Assembly: GCA_964486055.1 (NCBI GenBank)
Contig: CAZALE010000001.1
Location: 434,001 to 498,000, forward strand
Reading direction: 5' to 3'
DNA: 64,000 nt
Source of the DNA: J014 sp964486055
GTDB taxonomy: Bacteria; Acidobacteriota; Blastocatellia; Pyrinomonadales; Pyrinomonadaceae
Translations under genes and position numbers: made by a program
In this document: positions 16,128 to 25,084 of the stretch, one piece after another
Position numbering within the stretch: the stretch's first letter is position 1
Layout of the letters: every line of letters starts with the position of its first letter
The notes under the pieces: model-generated
The model's input: the letters and a program-made list of their open reading frames with translations, nothing else
Databases searched by the model: none
Told to the model about the DNA's origin: nothing

Positions 16128-17699
16128 TTATATTACACTTTTTCTTTCTCTGGAGCCTGGTATTTTCATTTGCTCTCTGTACTTTGCTACAGTGCGTCTT
16201 GAGATTTTTATACCGTCTTTTTGGAGTAATTTCGCTATTTGTTCGTCTGTTAAAGGTTCGCGAGGATTTTCCTCAGAAATTATTTTTTTAATTTTTAATT
16301 TTATTATTCGAGTAGAAACCTCCTCTCCATCCTCGTTCATCATTCCCTCGGTAAAAAATCTTCTCAGTTCGATTATTCCCTGTGGAGTGTAAGCATATTT
16401 GCGGTTAACAACACGCGATATGGTTGATGGATGTAAGCCGGTTTCCTCTGCTATTTCCTTCATCATCATTGGCTTAAGAAATTCTATGCCCTTATCCAAG
16501 AATTCTCTCTGCCTTCTAACGATACACTCTACTACTCTATAGATTGTCTGTCGTCGATGTTCTATGTTTCTCAGGAGGTCAATCGCCGATCGTAATTTTT
16601 CTTTTATAAAATCCTTGGTTTCTTTTGGAGTGTCATCTCTCTGAAGTATTTGCTGGTAATAAGTATTTATCCTTAAGCGGAAGCTAGTATCGTCTGCAAA
16701 ATATATAACATAGTCATCATCGACTTTTTCGATGTAAATTTCTGGTGTGACATAGATTGGATCAGCGGCAGAATACTTTCTACCAGGAAAAGGATCTAGC
16801 TTTCTTACTATCTCTATTTGTTCCTTAAGCTTTTCTAGACTGATACCAAGCCGTTTTGATAGATTTGATAGCTTGCTAGGTTGAAGATCTGAAAAATATT
16901 TTTCTATGAGCTTTATCGTCAAGGGGTCCTTATTGTCACTCTGTAGTAGTTGAGCAATCAAGCATTCTTGAACGTTTAGTGCACCACAACCGACGGGATC
17001 TAGCTGCATTACTATTTGCCTAGCTTTCTCTACGATTTCGGCAGGTAGTTCACAGATGGAGCAGATTTCTTCAATGGTAGCTGCTAGTCTGCCGTCTTCA
17101 TCGAGATTACCGATAATGGCGAGTGCAGCGTTTTTTAGATCTGCTGGCAGCGCTAAAAGATTGAGTTGCCATTCCAGGTGTTCTGACAGTTTTGGTGGAT
17201 TAGTCAAAAATTGATCGAATTGTGGTAGATCATCCCTAACTTCGATTGGTTGAGTTTTGTAGCCAGGGTCGAGATAGTCTTGAAAAGCTTGTCCAAAGTC
17301 TACTTCCTCAAAAGGATCTACGGCTTGTGTTTGGGTTGAATCTACTTCGTCTTTAAAGTCATTGTCCAGATCAGCGTGTTCATGAGGTAAAAATTCAGTT
17401 TCTGTCGAATCCTCGTAAGCCTCACCATCAGAATATTCATCCACCGACTCCTCACCTCTTGCAGATTCCTCATTGCTTGGGGACAAATTCAGTTGCTGAT
17501 CTTCTTCATATCCATTTGTTGATTCAGGAATTTCGTTTTCATCCTGGACTTCTTCGAGCACGGGATTATTTATCAATTCCTGTTGGATTAACTCAGAAAG
17601 CTCGATATTAGTCATTTGCAGCATTTCTATGCGCTGCCGCAGTTGAGGAGTCAATACCAACTGCTGCTTCAAGCTCTGAGTTAATTTCAGCATTGACAT
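16128..17699 (-). CDS. rpoN: RNA polymerase sigma-54 factor
   Basis: The 523-residue protein has the Gln/Leu-rich activator-interacting region I (LKLTQSLKQQLVLTPQLRQRIEMLQ). An acidic region II of about 100 residues is rich in Asp and Glu. The core-binding domain follows (LALPADLKNAALAIIGNLDEDGRL), then the HTH MKEIAEETGLHPSTISRVVNRKYA and the RpoN box RRTVAKYREQMKIPGSR near the C-terminus. It directs transcription from -24/-12 promoters with ATP-dependent activators. One such promoter lies at 59264-59279 and one candidate activator at 47807-49204. A TATAAT on the minus strand (17713-17708) lies eight bases before the ATG. A second possible start is the ATG at 17693, which has GAAGG nine bases upstream. 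Confidence 0.96.
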   Translation of the reverse strand: MSMLKLTQSLKQQLVLTPQLRQRIEMLQMTNIELSELIQQELINNPVLEEVQDENEIPESTNGYEEDQQLNLSPSNEESARGEESVDEYSDGEAYEDSTETEFLPHEHADLDNDFKDEVDSTQTQAVDPFEEVDFGQAFQDYLDPGYKTQPIEVRDDLPQFDQFLTNPPKLSEHLEWQLNLLALPADLKNAALAIIGNLDEDGRLAATIEEICSICELPAEIVEKARQIVMQLDPVGCGALNVQECLIAQLLQSDNKDPLTIKLIEKYFSDLQPSKLSNLSKRLGISLEKLKEQIEIVRKLDPFPGRKYSAADPIYVTPEIYIEKVDDDYVIYFADDTSFRLRINTYYQQILQRDDTPKETKDFIKEKLRSAIDLLRNIEHRRQTIYRVVECIVRRQREFLDKGIEFLKPMMMKEIAEETGLHPSTISRVVNRKYAYTPQGIIELRRFFTEGMMNEDGEEVSTRIIKLKIKKIISEENPREPLTDEQIAKLLQKDGIKISRRTVAKYREQMKIPGSRERKSVI

Positions 17700-17707
17700 A
17701 CGCCTTC

Positions 17708-17713
17708 ATTATA
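17708..17713 (-). promoter_or_regulatory. -10 box of rpoN, leaderless arrangement
   Basis: A perfect TATAAT reads on the minus strand, eight bases from the rpoN ATG at 17699. A TTGTTT with a 19-bp spacer is a weak -35 candidate. If used, the mRNA starts at the initiation codon. Confidence 0.45.
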
Positions 17714-17958
17714 GCAGATAAGTTTTGTAAAAAAACAAAGCAGCCCTTTACCAAGCCGAAATCCTCTGTATGTAAAGATGAAACCCCTGAGGGCTCGCAA
17801 ATTTATTTCATTACGCTGATTTATGGTATCTAGAAGACTCGCCTCAAGGTTTTCTCAACTATCATCTCAAGAGTTTCTCAACCATCAAAAGTTACTCATT
17901 TATAAAATGTACTGAAAATGCATTGGCAATCATGAAAACACTGTTCAAGGAGGATTTT

Positions 17959-20900
17959 ATGTTGACTAACGAGAAAGTTAAGAATAATTTCTTTATGCAG
18001 CCTGTTCCTAAGAGAATAAAGATAAGTATCGTTATAGGTGTTTTTCTATCAGCAGCGATGCTGCTATGGCATTACTCCCCATTTTCAAGTGCCCAGAAAA
18101 ATGAGGAAAAAATTGAAGAGGTAAGTCAAAACTTAGTTGAACCAGAAGATTTAGTAGAGTTTCGAAAACAAGTTGGCGGGAAAGTAACTCCTGTGATAGT
18201 GCAGCTGAAATCTGATCCTGTATCAGTGAAAAGGTTCAGGCAAGGATTGAAGGCCGGCGCGGATGCTTTTCAGGTGCTCGCTAATTACGCTGTAGAACTT
18301 TCTCAGCAACAAGATAACTTCTTGCAATCTTTAACTGAGCGCGGTATCAGAGCCAAGATGCGTATTGGCCAAGCTCGCCAGATTGATGGATCAATTAGAC
18401 AGGTTGAATACAGATTTACATATCTGATGAATGGCTTTGTTGCGTATGTTGCGAGCGATGATATTAAGCTACTCAAAGAACAACCTGAGGTTGAAGCCAT
18501 ATATGAGATAGAACAAACAAAGTTTTTAGGTCAGTACATAGACTACAGTCTCGGGACTCAAAGCTCTATAAATGATCGTCGCAGCACCGTTTATGGTAAC
18601 ACACAGGAATTAACGCCATTACCGATGGCAGGACATCCAGAAAACCCAAGAACTCGCGCTATTGACGGATACGAAGGGCAGGGGATAAACATTGCAATAA
18701 TAGATTCTGGTGTTGACTGGAGGCATCCGATGTTTGGTGGAACCGGGAATTCTACTGCGATGCCAAGAGTCTCTGGTAATCCAGCCACTGCAGCAGATAA
18801 TCGTAAAGTGATTTATTACTATGCTCTCTCTTCTCCCGGTGATCCCACAGATGATTTCGGACATGGAACCTTGGTAGCAGCCAACGCAGCTGGTTTCAGG
18901 GTTGATGGTAATACGCCTCCTAATCCTGGTTATGGGACCGGCACAGATGGTAATGGAGTTGGTCCAACGCCGACAGGAGAAGAGTTTTTTGGAATGGCCC
19001 CTCAGGCCAGAATAATGGCATACAAAGTTTGTGGTCCCGGACCTAATTGTTTGGGTGATATCGAATTGGCGATGGAGGATGCGGCATCACCTTATACTCT
19101 AGTTAGTTCCGGGACGACCACTCCAACGCCTGTACCTAAGCCTGTTGCAGATGTAATCAACTTATCATTAGGAGATACGGCTGGTAGTGCAACATCTGCA
19201 AGTGCGTTAGCGGCAAACAATGCAGCGCTAAATGGGACAATAGTAGTTGCATCAGCCGGTAACAGTGGTCCTGGAGAGGGAACGGTTGGTGCTCCTGCCT
19301 CGGCTACTTTAGCCATAGCTGTAGCTGCGAGTTTACATCCCGGCTCGACGGCAGGATCTGATGTGCTTCAAACTGCTCAGATACCTGGTGAACCTTGTGA
19401 CGGTAGCGTAATGAGGCCGCTTACGTGCAACACTGGAACACAAACTGCTGGTCCGCCCGCAGAATACGGAGCTACATCAAATGCTAATACTGCCTACATG
19501 CCCATAGGAGTAAAGGTGTTTCCCGTGGCGGGTGGTGGTATGATAAGACAGGGATCGGTATCGGCCCACTATGTGTTTGTTAATTTGACGGTGACTCCAC
19601 CGACTGTGCCGACTTCTGTTACAAATCGCATTGCGTTAGTTAGATTTACTGGAACCTTTGCACAAGCTGCTAATTTGGTGGCCGCTCAAAATCCAGCTGC
19701 AATTTTGTTGATTTCAAATGTTCAATCTGCAACAGCTGTTCAAGTGATTAATAATATTCCAACCTATACAGTCGGTGTCAGCGATGCAGATACATTGATA
19801 GATATGCTCTTAGATGGCGAGGACAATAGTCCGAGTCCTGCCGCATTACCACCTAACGGAGCTGTTTCGTTTAGACCTATAAGGGTTGCTAATTCTATAT
19901 CTTTGCCAGCCTTCAATTCTCAGATGGCCAGCTTTAGCTCGCGTGGTCCAAATGATCATCCAACTGCTAATTACCGTCAAATAAAACCTGATGTTACCGC
20001 ACCGGGCGTTGGTGTAGGAGGAGCCGCCACGCCAGATGGACTTCCTGATGACACTTTGGGACTAGCCAATCCATCTGGTTACACACAGGCAAATGGTACA
20101 TCTTTCTCTGGCCCAATAACTGCCGGGTCAATGGTTTTGATCCGACAGAGGGTTAGAAATGAACTAGGACTAGACACTGTTAACTTAAATGACCCAAATT
20201 ACAGAAACAAGCGCTTTGATGCTGTAACAGTGGCTAGAGCTTTACTTCAAAACTCGGCTACTAATTTAAGAACTGGTTTGGGTCTTCCAGAAAACGATCC
20301 GGCTTCGACATCGATCAATGATTTGGGCGCAGGCCACATAAACATTGCTGGTGCACTGAGCCTAAGGGCTATAATGGTATCTCCGACGCTTCTCTTGAGA
20401 GATGCTGATCCCGCGACGACTGGCGACCAGCCAGAATTTACGCAGCCTTTGCGCAATCCTCCGCCACTAGATCCAAATGGAAACTTAGAAGTCTTGCTGC
20501 CTACTGCTAGCTTTGGCAATCAACCAGTTGCTGGACTGGCTGGAACCAAAGTTTTAACTCGCAAGGTAATAATCAGAGATATAGGAGGTGGCGGTGGTGT
20601 CTATAACCTAAGCTTCGCTAACAACAGAAATGTGGTGGCGCCGACATTCTCTGTAAGTTTCACTTCAGATCAGGCCGGCAATAATCCGATAAGTTCAGTC
20701 AGAGTGCCCTCTGGAGGAACTGCTACATTCTATGTAAAGACAGTAGTGCAAGGATCGCAAGTAGCTCCTAACACCCAATTTCAATGGTATATTTATGCTA
20801 CTCACTCTGTAACAGGTCAAACGCTGCGAATGCCTTTCTATTATAGGGCTGTAGCTGCACCTACTGGTGGTTTCAACGCTCCAAATCAAACCACGCCGAC

Positions 20901-21630
20901 CACAGTCCCGGGAACTACTGATCTTAATGGTTGCAGCATAGATGCTGATGGTAATTACACAATAAACTGGCAAGCACCTGTAGGAACCCCGCCAATCGCT
21001 TACAGAATTCAAGAGGCAACTAACATAAGTCAAGTATACTTTGACAATGCTGATACGCTTCTTGTAAACGGTGCTAACTCCAAATGGTCAGGAAGTGCGC
21101 AGTGGATATCTCAAGTAAACCCAAGTACCGGCAGTCTTGCCTATTATGTTCCAAATCTCGTCATGCAAGACGATTCTCTGACGATGGTGGCACCTGGGGT
21201 TCCTTTGCCAGCAGGACAGGGGGCGACGCTATCTTACGTAACTAACCAAAGCACAGAACTAGACTTCGACTTTATAAATGTCGAGCTTACAACCAATGGA
21301 ACCAATTTCATAACACTTGGAACCTTCTCGGGAGTATTCGTAGGCACTAGGGAGTTTGATTTAACTCCTTATGCTGGTATGACCGTGCGGATTCGTTTCA
21401 GAATGACCAGTGATCTATTAGTTACTGATACTGGAACCTATATTGAAGACATAAAAATAACCACTAACAATTTCACAACCATAGCAGACGTCGGTGCTTC
21501 ACCACTCAGCTATAACATAACTGGCAGAAGCAGCGGCACGCGATATTATAGAATCGCTGGCATCTTCTCGTCTCCTAATGGAGACATTATAGGGCCGTAC
21601 AGCAATGTCAGATGTGTTGCTGTTCCATAA
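17959..21630 (+). CDS. Secreted subtilisin-like serine protease (S8) with PA-domain insert
   Basis: The 1223-residue protein has an N-terminal membrane/signal segment (KISIVIGVFLSAAMLLWHY), a propeptide (inhibitor I9-like, about residues 60-170) and a subtilase domain. The triad is complete: Asp249 in IAIIDSGVDWRHP, His302 in DDFGHGTLVAANAAG and Ser715 in ANGTSFSGPITAG. A long insertion before the Ser, about residues 450-640, contains a protease-associated (PA) domain (NRIALVRFTGTFAQAAN, AAILLISN). The C-terminal 450 residues are beta-rich accessory domains. ATG 17959 is chosen because AAGGAGG (17947-17953) sits five bases before it; upstream in-frame codons precede that site. It probably cleaves extracellular protein. 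The gene is followed after 57 bp by another exported protein gene. Confidence 0.9.
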   Translation: MLTNEKVKNNFFMQPVPKRIKISIVIGVFLSAAMLLWHYSPFSSAQKNEEKIEEVSQNLVEPEDLVEFRKQVGGKVTPVIVQLKSDPVSVKRFRQGLKAGADAFQVLANYAVELSQQQDNFLQSLTERGIRAKMRIGQARQIDGSIRQVEYRFTYLMNGFVAYVASDDIKLLKEQPEVEAIYEIEQTKFLGQYIDYSLGTQSSINDRRSTVYGNTQELTPLPMAGHPENPRTRAIDGYEGQGINIAIIDSGVDWRHPMFGGTGNSTAMPRVSGNPATAADNRKVIYYYALSSPGDPTDDFGHGTLVAANAAGFRVDGNTPPNPGYGTGTDGNGVGPTPTGEEFFGMAPQARIMAYKVCGPGPNCLGDIELAMEDAASPYTLVSSGTTTPTPVPKPVADVINLSLGDTAGSATSASALAANNAALNGTIVVASAGNSGPGEGTVGAPASATLAIAVAASLHPGSTAGSDVLQTAQIPGEPCDGSVMRPLTCNTGTQTAGPPAEYGATSNANTAYMPIGVKVFPVAGGGMIRQGSVSAHYVFVNLTVTPPTVPTSVTNRIALVRFTGTFAQAANLVAAQNPAAILLISNVQSATAVQVINNIPTYTVGVSDADTLIDMLLDGEDNSPSPAALPPNGAVSFRPIRVANSISLPAFNSQMASFSSRGPNDHPTANYRQIKPDVTAPGVGVGGAATPDGLPDDTLGLANPSGYTQANGTSFSGPITAGSMVLIRQRVRNELGLDTVNLNDPNYRNKRFDAVTVARALLQNSATNLRTGLGLPENDPASTSINDLGAGHINIAGALSLRAIMVSPTLLLRDADPATTGDQPEFTQPLRNPPPLDPNGNLEVLLPTASFGNQPVAGLAGTKVLTRKVIIRDIGGGGGVYNLSFANNRNVVAPTFSVSFTSDQAGNNPISSVRVPSGGTATFYVKTVVQGSQVAPNTQFQWYIYATHSVTGQTLRMPFYYRAVAAPTGGFNAPNQTTPTTVPGTTDLNGCSIDADGNYTINWQAPVGTPPIAYRIQEATNISQVYFDNADTLLVNGANSKWSGSAQWISQVNPSTGSLAYYVPNLVMQDDSLTMVAPGVPLPAGQGATLSYVTNQSTELDFDFINVELTTNGTNFITLGTFSGVFVGTREFDLTPYAGMTVRIRFRMTSDLLVTDTGTYIEDIKITTNNFTTIADVGASPLSYNITGRSSGTRYYRIAGIFSSPNGDIIGPYSNVRCVAVP

Positions 21631-21638
21631 GAATCAAA

Positions 21639-21660
21639 AGGGCAGAGTCAACTCTGCCCT
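21639..21660 (+). terminator. Hairpin between the subtilase and beta-helix genes
   Basis: AGGGCAGAG (21639-21647) pairs with CTCTGCCCT (21652-21660) around loop TCAA. The stem is strong but lacks a T-tract, so it may be a partial terminator or an mRNA-stabilising or processing hairpin between two co-oriented genes. Confidence 0.55.
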
Positions 21661-21687
21661 CGAATATCTAATTGTGGAGGTATGATC

Positions 21688-23808
21688 ATGAAAAGAAAGT
21701 GGATAGTTTTCATATGGCTAACTTTATTACTAGCTAACTCTTTTGCTCAAAGAACATTTAGATTTAAGTCAGACGACCTGGCAACTTATACTGTGACGAC
21801 TACAGCTGATAGTGGACCAGGATCCTTACGTCAAGCCATCATAGATGCTAATTCAAATTCGGGTACTGATACCATTCAGTTTAACATTTCTGGTAGCGGC
21901 CCGTTCGTGATAAACCTATCACAACCATTACCGGACATAACCGATCCAGTCATCATTGATGGCTACACGCAAAGTGGCACCTCTCCAGCCTCTGCTTGTG
22001 GTGGAATCGCTACTATCCAGATTGTTTTGAATGGATCTGGTGCTGGTAGCTCTGCATCTGGTATCGTGCTAGCTCCTGGTAGCGGAGGAAGCACTATTAG
22101 AGGGTTATCGATAATAAACTTTAGTGGAAGTGGAGTTGAAATCTTGTCTAGTAACAATAACATCGTTGGTAACTTCATTGGGATCAATGCCTCTGGTGCT
22201 GCAGCTGGAAATGGAACTGGAATATTGATAAGCTCCGGAAACGCTAATACCATAGGTGGTAACTCTCCAGCTGATAGGAACGTCATTTCAGGAAATCAAG
22301 TATATGGAATAAGAATAAGTGGATTCGGTGGCACGAGCAATAATGTCATCATCGGAAACTACATCGGGACTAATCCTGCAGGTAACGCAGCGGTTGCCAA
22401 TGGGATGGATGGAATTTCAATTATTAACTCATCAGGGAATTCCATTGGTGGCAGCGCTACAACTTTAGGTTGTGCTCCAGGAAATCTGATATCGGGGAAT
22501 TTGCGAGATGGTATCGACATCCTAGGTACTTCTTCTAATAATACAGTTCAAGGAAACCTGGTTGGGCTCAACTCCAATGGATCAGCTGCAATCCCGAATG
22601 GTTCTGAAGGAATTTATGTGACTGGTTCTAATAACTTGATAGGTGGCAACAATGCTAATCTGAGAAACGTGATATCTGGGAATGGTGGCTCAGGAATAAC
22701 CTTAAGTGGAGATTCTAATCAGGTCAAGAATAACTTTATCGGCACGGACATAAATGGCACCACCGCTATTGGAAATAAAAATGGGGTTAGGATCGATAAT
22801 AATTCAACTGGCAACACAATAGGGGGAGTTGGTGTAGGTAACCTAATATCCGGCAATGAAGTAGGTGTTGAGATCGAAGAGGGCGCCAATAACGTAATTC
22901 AAGGAAACTTAATAGGCACTACAGCGAATGGAATGGCTGCGCTTAGCAATACGGAGGCTGGGATTTACATCCATCAGGCTACTTCGACTGGTAATTTGAT
23001 TGGTGGCACACTTAATGGCGAAGGCAATGTCATAATGTTCAATGGCGATGGTACCCTGAATCCTGTACGTTTTGGTGAAGGTGGTATAGTGGTTTTCGCA
23101 GGAGCCACGGGCAATAGGATATTAGGTAACAGTATAGATCTAAACGCTGGTTTAGGAATTGACTTAGGAGCTTTAAATGCCGATGGAGTAACTGCTAATG
23201 ATCCGCTAGATAGTGATTCAGGAAATGGTAATAACTATCAAAACTTTCCAGTAATAGTCAGTGCTACTACGAGTGGCTCTACAACGATGGTCAGTGGAAC
23301 TCTATCGAGTACTCCAAATCGAACATTTCGTGTTGAGTTCTTTTCCGTGCCTGCTGCCGACTCAAGCGGCAATGGAGAGGGACGAACTTTTAGAGCAGCA
23401 GTTAATGTGACTACAAATGCTTCAGGAGTCGGGACGATAAATGCAACTATTGCGCCTGCAATTCCGGTAGGACAGTTTGTTACTGCCACTGCTACTGACA
23501 ACACAACGAATGATACATCTGAGTTCTCCGCTGCTGTTCAAGTACAAGCACCAACTGCAGCTGGTGTGACCGTGAGTGGTAGAGTGACCAATGTTTATGG
23601 TAGGGCATTACCAAACGTTCGGGTTATATTGACTGATCAAAATGGACTGTCCAGAGTCACTGTCACCAATTCATTCGGGTATTATTACTTCAGAGATGTT
23701 GAAGCCGGACAGACTTACGTCATAGAAGCAAGAGGCAGATATCGCTTCAGACCACTTGTGGTAGATGTGAATGAAGATGTAACGGTGGACATAATTGCTG
23801 AATACTAA
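21688..23808 (+). CDS. Secreted right-handed parallel beta-helix protein
   Basis: The 706-residue protein begins with a signal peptide (MKRKWIVFIWLTLLLANSFAQ) and the sequence TVTTTADSGPGSLRQAIIDAN, which typifies large beta-helix surface or secreted proteins. About 15 imperfect coils follow (NVISGNG, NFIGTDINGTTAIGN, NLIGGTLNGEGNV), built on Asn- and Gly-rich turns. An Ig-like/DUF-type spacer comes next, and a C-terminal carboxypeptidase-regulatory-like domain (TVSGRVTNVYGRALPNVRVILTD) occupies about the last 75 residues. No catalytic motif is evident; the role could be adhesion or polysaccharide binding or cleavage. ATG 21688 is preferred over ATG 21682 because GGAGG (21676-21680) then has seven-base spacing. 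Confidence 0.82.
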   Translation: MKRKWIVFIWLTLLLANSFAQRTFRFKSDDLATYTVTTTADSGPGSLRQAIIDANSNSGTDTIQFNISGSGPFVINLSQPLPDITDPVIIDGYTQSGTSPASACGGIATIQIVLNGSGAGSSASGIVLAPGSGGSTIRGLSIINFSGSGVEILSSNNNIVGNFIGINASGAAAGNGTGILISSGNANTIGGNSPADRNVISGNQVYGIRISGFGGTSNNVIIGNYIGTNPAGNAAVANGMDGISIINSSGNSIGGSATTLGCAPGNLISGNLRDGIDILGTSSNNTVQGNLVGLNSNGSAAIPNGSEGIYVTGSNNLIGGNNANLRNVISGNGGSGITLSGDSNQVKNNFIGTDINGTTAIGNKNGVRIDNNSTGNTIGGVGVGNLISGNEVGVEIEEGANNVIQGNLIGTTANGMAALSNTEAGIYIHQATSTGNLIGGTLNGEGNVIMFNGDGTLNPVRFGEGGIVVFAGATGNRILGNSIDLNAGLGIDLGALNADGVTANDPLDSDSGNGNNYQNFPVIVSATTSGSTTMVSGTLSSTPNRTFRVEFFSVPAADSSGNGEGRTFRAAVNVTTNASGVGTINATIAPAIPVGQFVTATATDNTTNDTSEFSAAVQVQAPTAAGVTVSGRVTNVYGRALPNVRVILTDQNGLSRVTVTNSFGYYYFRDVEAGQTYVIEARGRYRFRPLVVDVNEDVTVDIIAEY

Positions 23809-23814
23809 GTTTTT

Positions 23815-23896
23815 CGTGGAAGAACCACTCTCCCCCTCCACGTTAAGTTATCTTCCACGATAAAAAGCCCAGCACTCGCTGGGCTTCTCATTTTGT
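23815..23896 (+). terminator. Tandem hairpins and terminator after the beta-helix gene
   Basis: A first inverted repeat CGTGGAAGA (23815-23823) / TCTTCCACG (23851-23859) has a 27-base loop. A second, classical one follows: AAGCCCAGC (23865-23873) / GCTGGGCTT (23878-23886) with loop ACTC and a T-rich tail. Together they end the exported-protein pair. The 220 bp up to moxR hold no further gene. Confidence 0.85.
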
Positions 23897-24107
23897 TCGA
23901 GATTAGTTGATCATCTGAATTCTTTAGTTTTGATGACTGCTCTTATCAGCATCTACATTAAAGTTTGTATCTCAGAGGATGTTTTAAGTATAGGAAACCT
24001 TTAGACTAGTTCTGATTTCATATTGGAGTCGACTTGCATCATATAGGTAAGTTTTTTAAAAAACGTACTGCATTGATGGAGGAAAATTTTGTAAAATTAA
24101 AAAGGCG

Positions 24108-25082
24108 ATGAAGGACACTACAATAAAATCGGCCATCGATATTGAATACTTGAGCAGACTCAGGCTTTTGCAGAGGGAGATAGAGAAAGTAATTAAAGGT
24201 AAGAGTGAGACAGTAAAACTCGCTTTGGTTACTCTCATTGCAAGAGGGAATCTGTTGATAGAGGACGTGCCTGGTATAGGTAAAACTACTTTATCGAATG
24301 CCATGGCAAGGGCGCTGAATCTTTCGTTTCAACGCATTCAATTTACATCAGACTTATTACCATCAGATGTGACAGGGCTTTCGATTTACAATCAAAAAGC
24401 TGAAAGATTTGAATTCAAGCCGGGTCCTATTTTTGCAAACATAGTTTTGGCAGATGAGATCAATCGCGCCACCCCAAAGACTCAATCAGCTTTATTGGAA
24501 GCAATGGCCGAGCGTCAAGTGACCATAGATGGCGTATCTCGTCATCTTCCTGAGCCATTCATGGTGATAGCGACTCAAAACCCTACTGAGCATCACGGCA
24601 CATATCCGCTTCCGGAATCTCAGCTCGATCGTTTCACATTGCGATTACATATTGGTTACCCGAATCGTGATGAGGAACGCCAAATACTCCGTGATAGAGA
24701 GCGAGCCAATCCTTTAGATTACGTTGAACCTGTGATGACCAGGGAGGAAATTTTGTATCTTCAGAACCTTGTGATGCAGATTCGCGTCGACGATGCCTTG
24801 GTTGATTACTTGTTACAAATAGTAGAGAGGACTCGAAAGACTGATAGTATTGAATTAGGAATCAGCCCGCGCGGGAGTCTGGCGCTATTTCGGTCTGCTC
24901 AAGCCTTAGCGCTAATAGAAGGTCGAGATTTCTGCATTGCAGATGACATAAAAAAATTGGTCATACCGTGCTTTGCACATCGCTTGATAATAAGCTCTCG
25001 TTACGCAAACTCTATGCAGCGCACTTATGAAGCCGAAAAAATATTAAAAGACATTCTCTTACAAACAAAAGTGCCTATTTAA
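24108..25082 (+). CDS. MoxR-family AAA+ ATPase
   Basis: The 324-residue AAA+ ATPase shows Walker A LLIEDVPGIGKTTLSNAMA (lysine near residue 60), Walker B with VLADEINRATPKTQSALLEAMAE, sensor 1 FMVIATQNPTEHHGTYPLPESQLDRF and the sensor 2 region ISPRGSLALFRSAQALALIEGR. MoxR proteins act as chaperones that activate or mature partner proteins, usually encoded next door. The DUF58 gene follows after 2 bp, the standard pairing. The start at ATG 24108 has AAAGG just upstream. Confidence 0.93.
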   Translation: MKDTTIKSAIDIEYLSRLRLLQREIEKVIKGKSETVKLALVTLIARGNLLIEDVPGIGKTTLSNAMARALNLSFQRIQFTSDLLPSDVTGLSIYNQKAERFEFKPGPIFANIVLADEINRATPKTQSALLEAMAERQVTIDGVSRHLPEPFMVIATQNPTEHHGTYPLPESQLDRFTLRLHIGYPNRDEERQILRDRERANPLDYVEPVMTREEILYLQNLVMQIRVDDALVDYLLQIVERTRKTDSIELGISPRGSLALFRSAQALALIEGRDFCIADDIKKLVIPCFAHRLIISSRYANSMQRTYEAEKILKDILLQTKVPI

Positions 25083-25084
25083 GA

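Noticed and set aside
17920..17960. Sigma-54 promoter before the subtilase gene (TTGGCA at 17920)
   Set aside because: No GC at ten bases after the GG, so the required -24/-12 spacing is missing.
22200..23060. Repetitive DNA in the beta-helix gene as an intergenic repeat element
   Set aside because: The repeats are in frame and degenerate, explained by protein coils rich in Asn and Gly.
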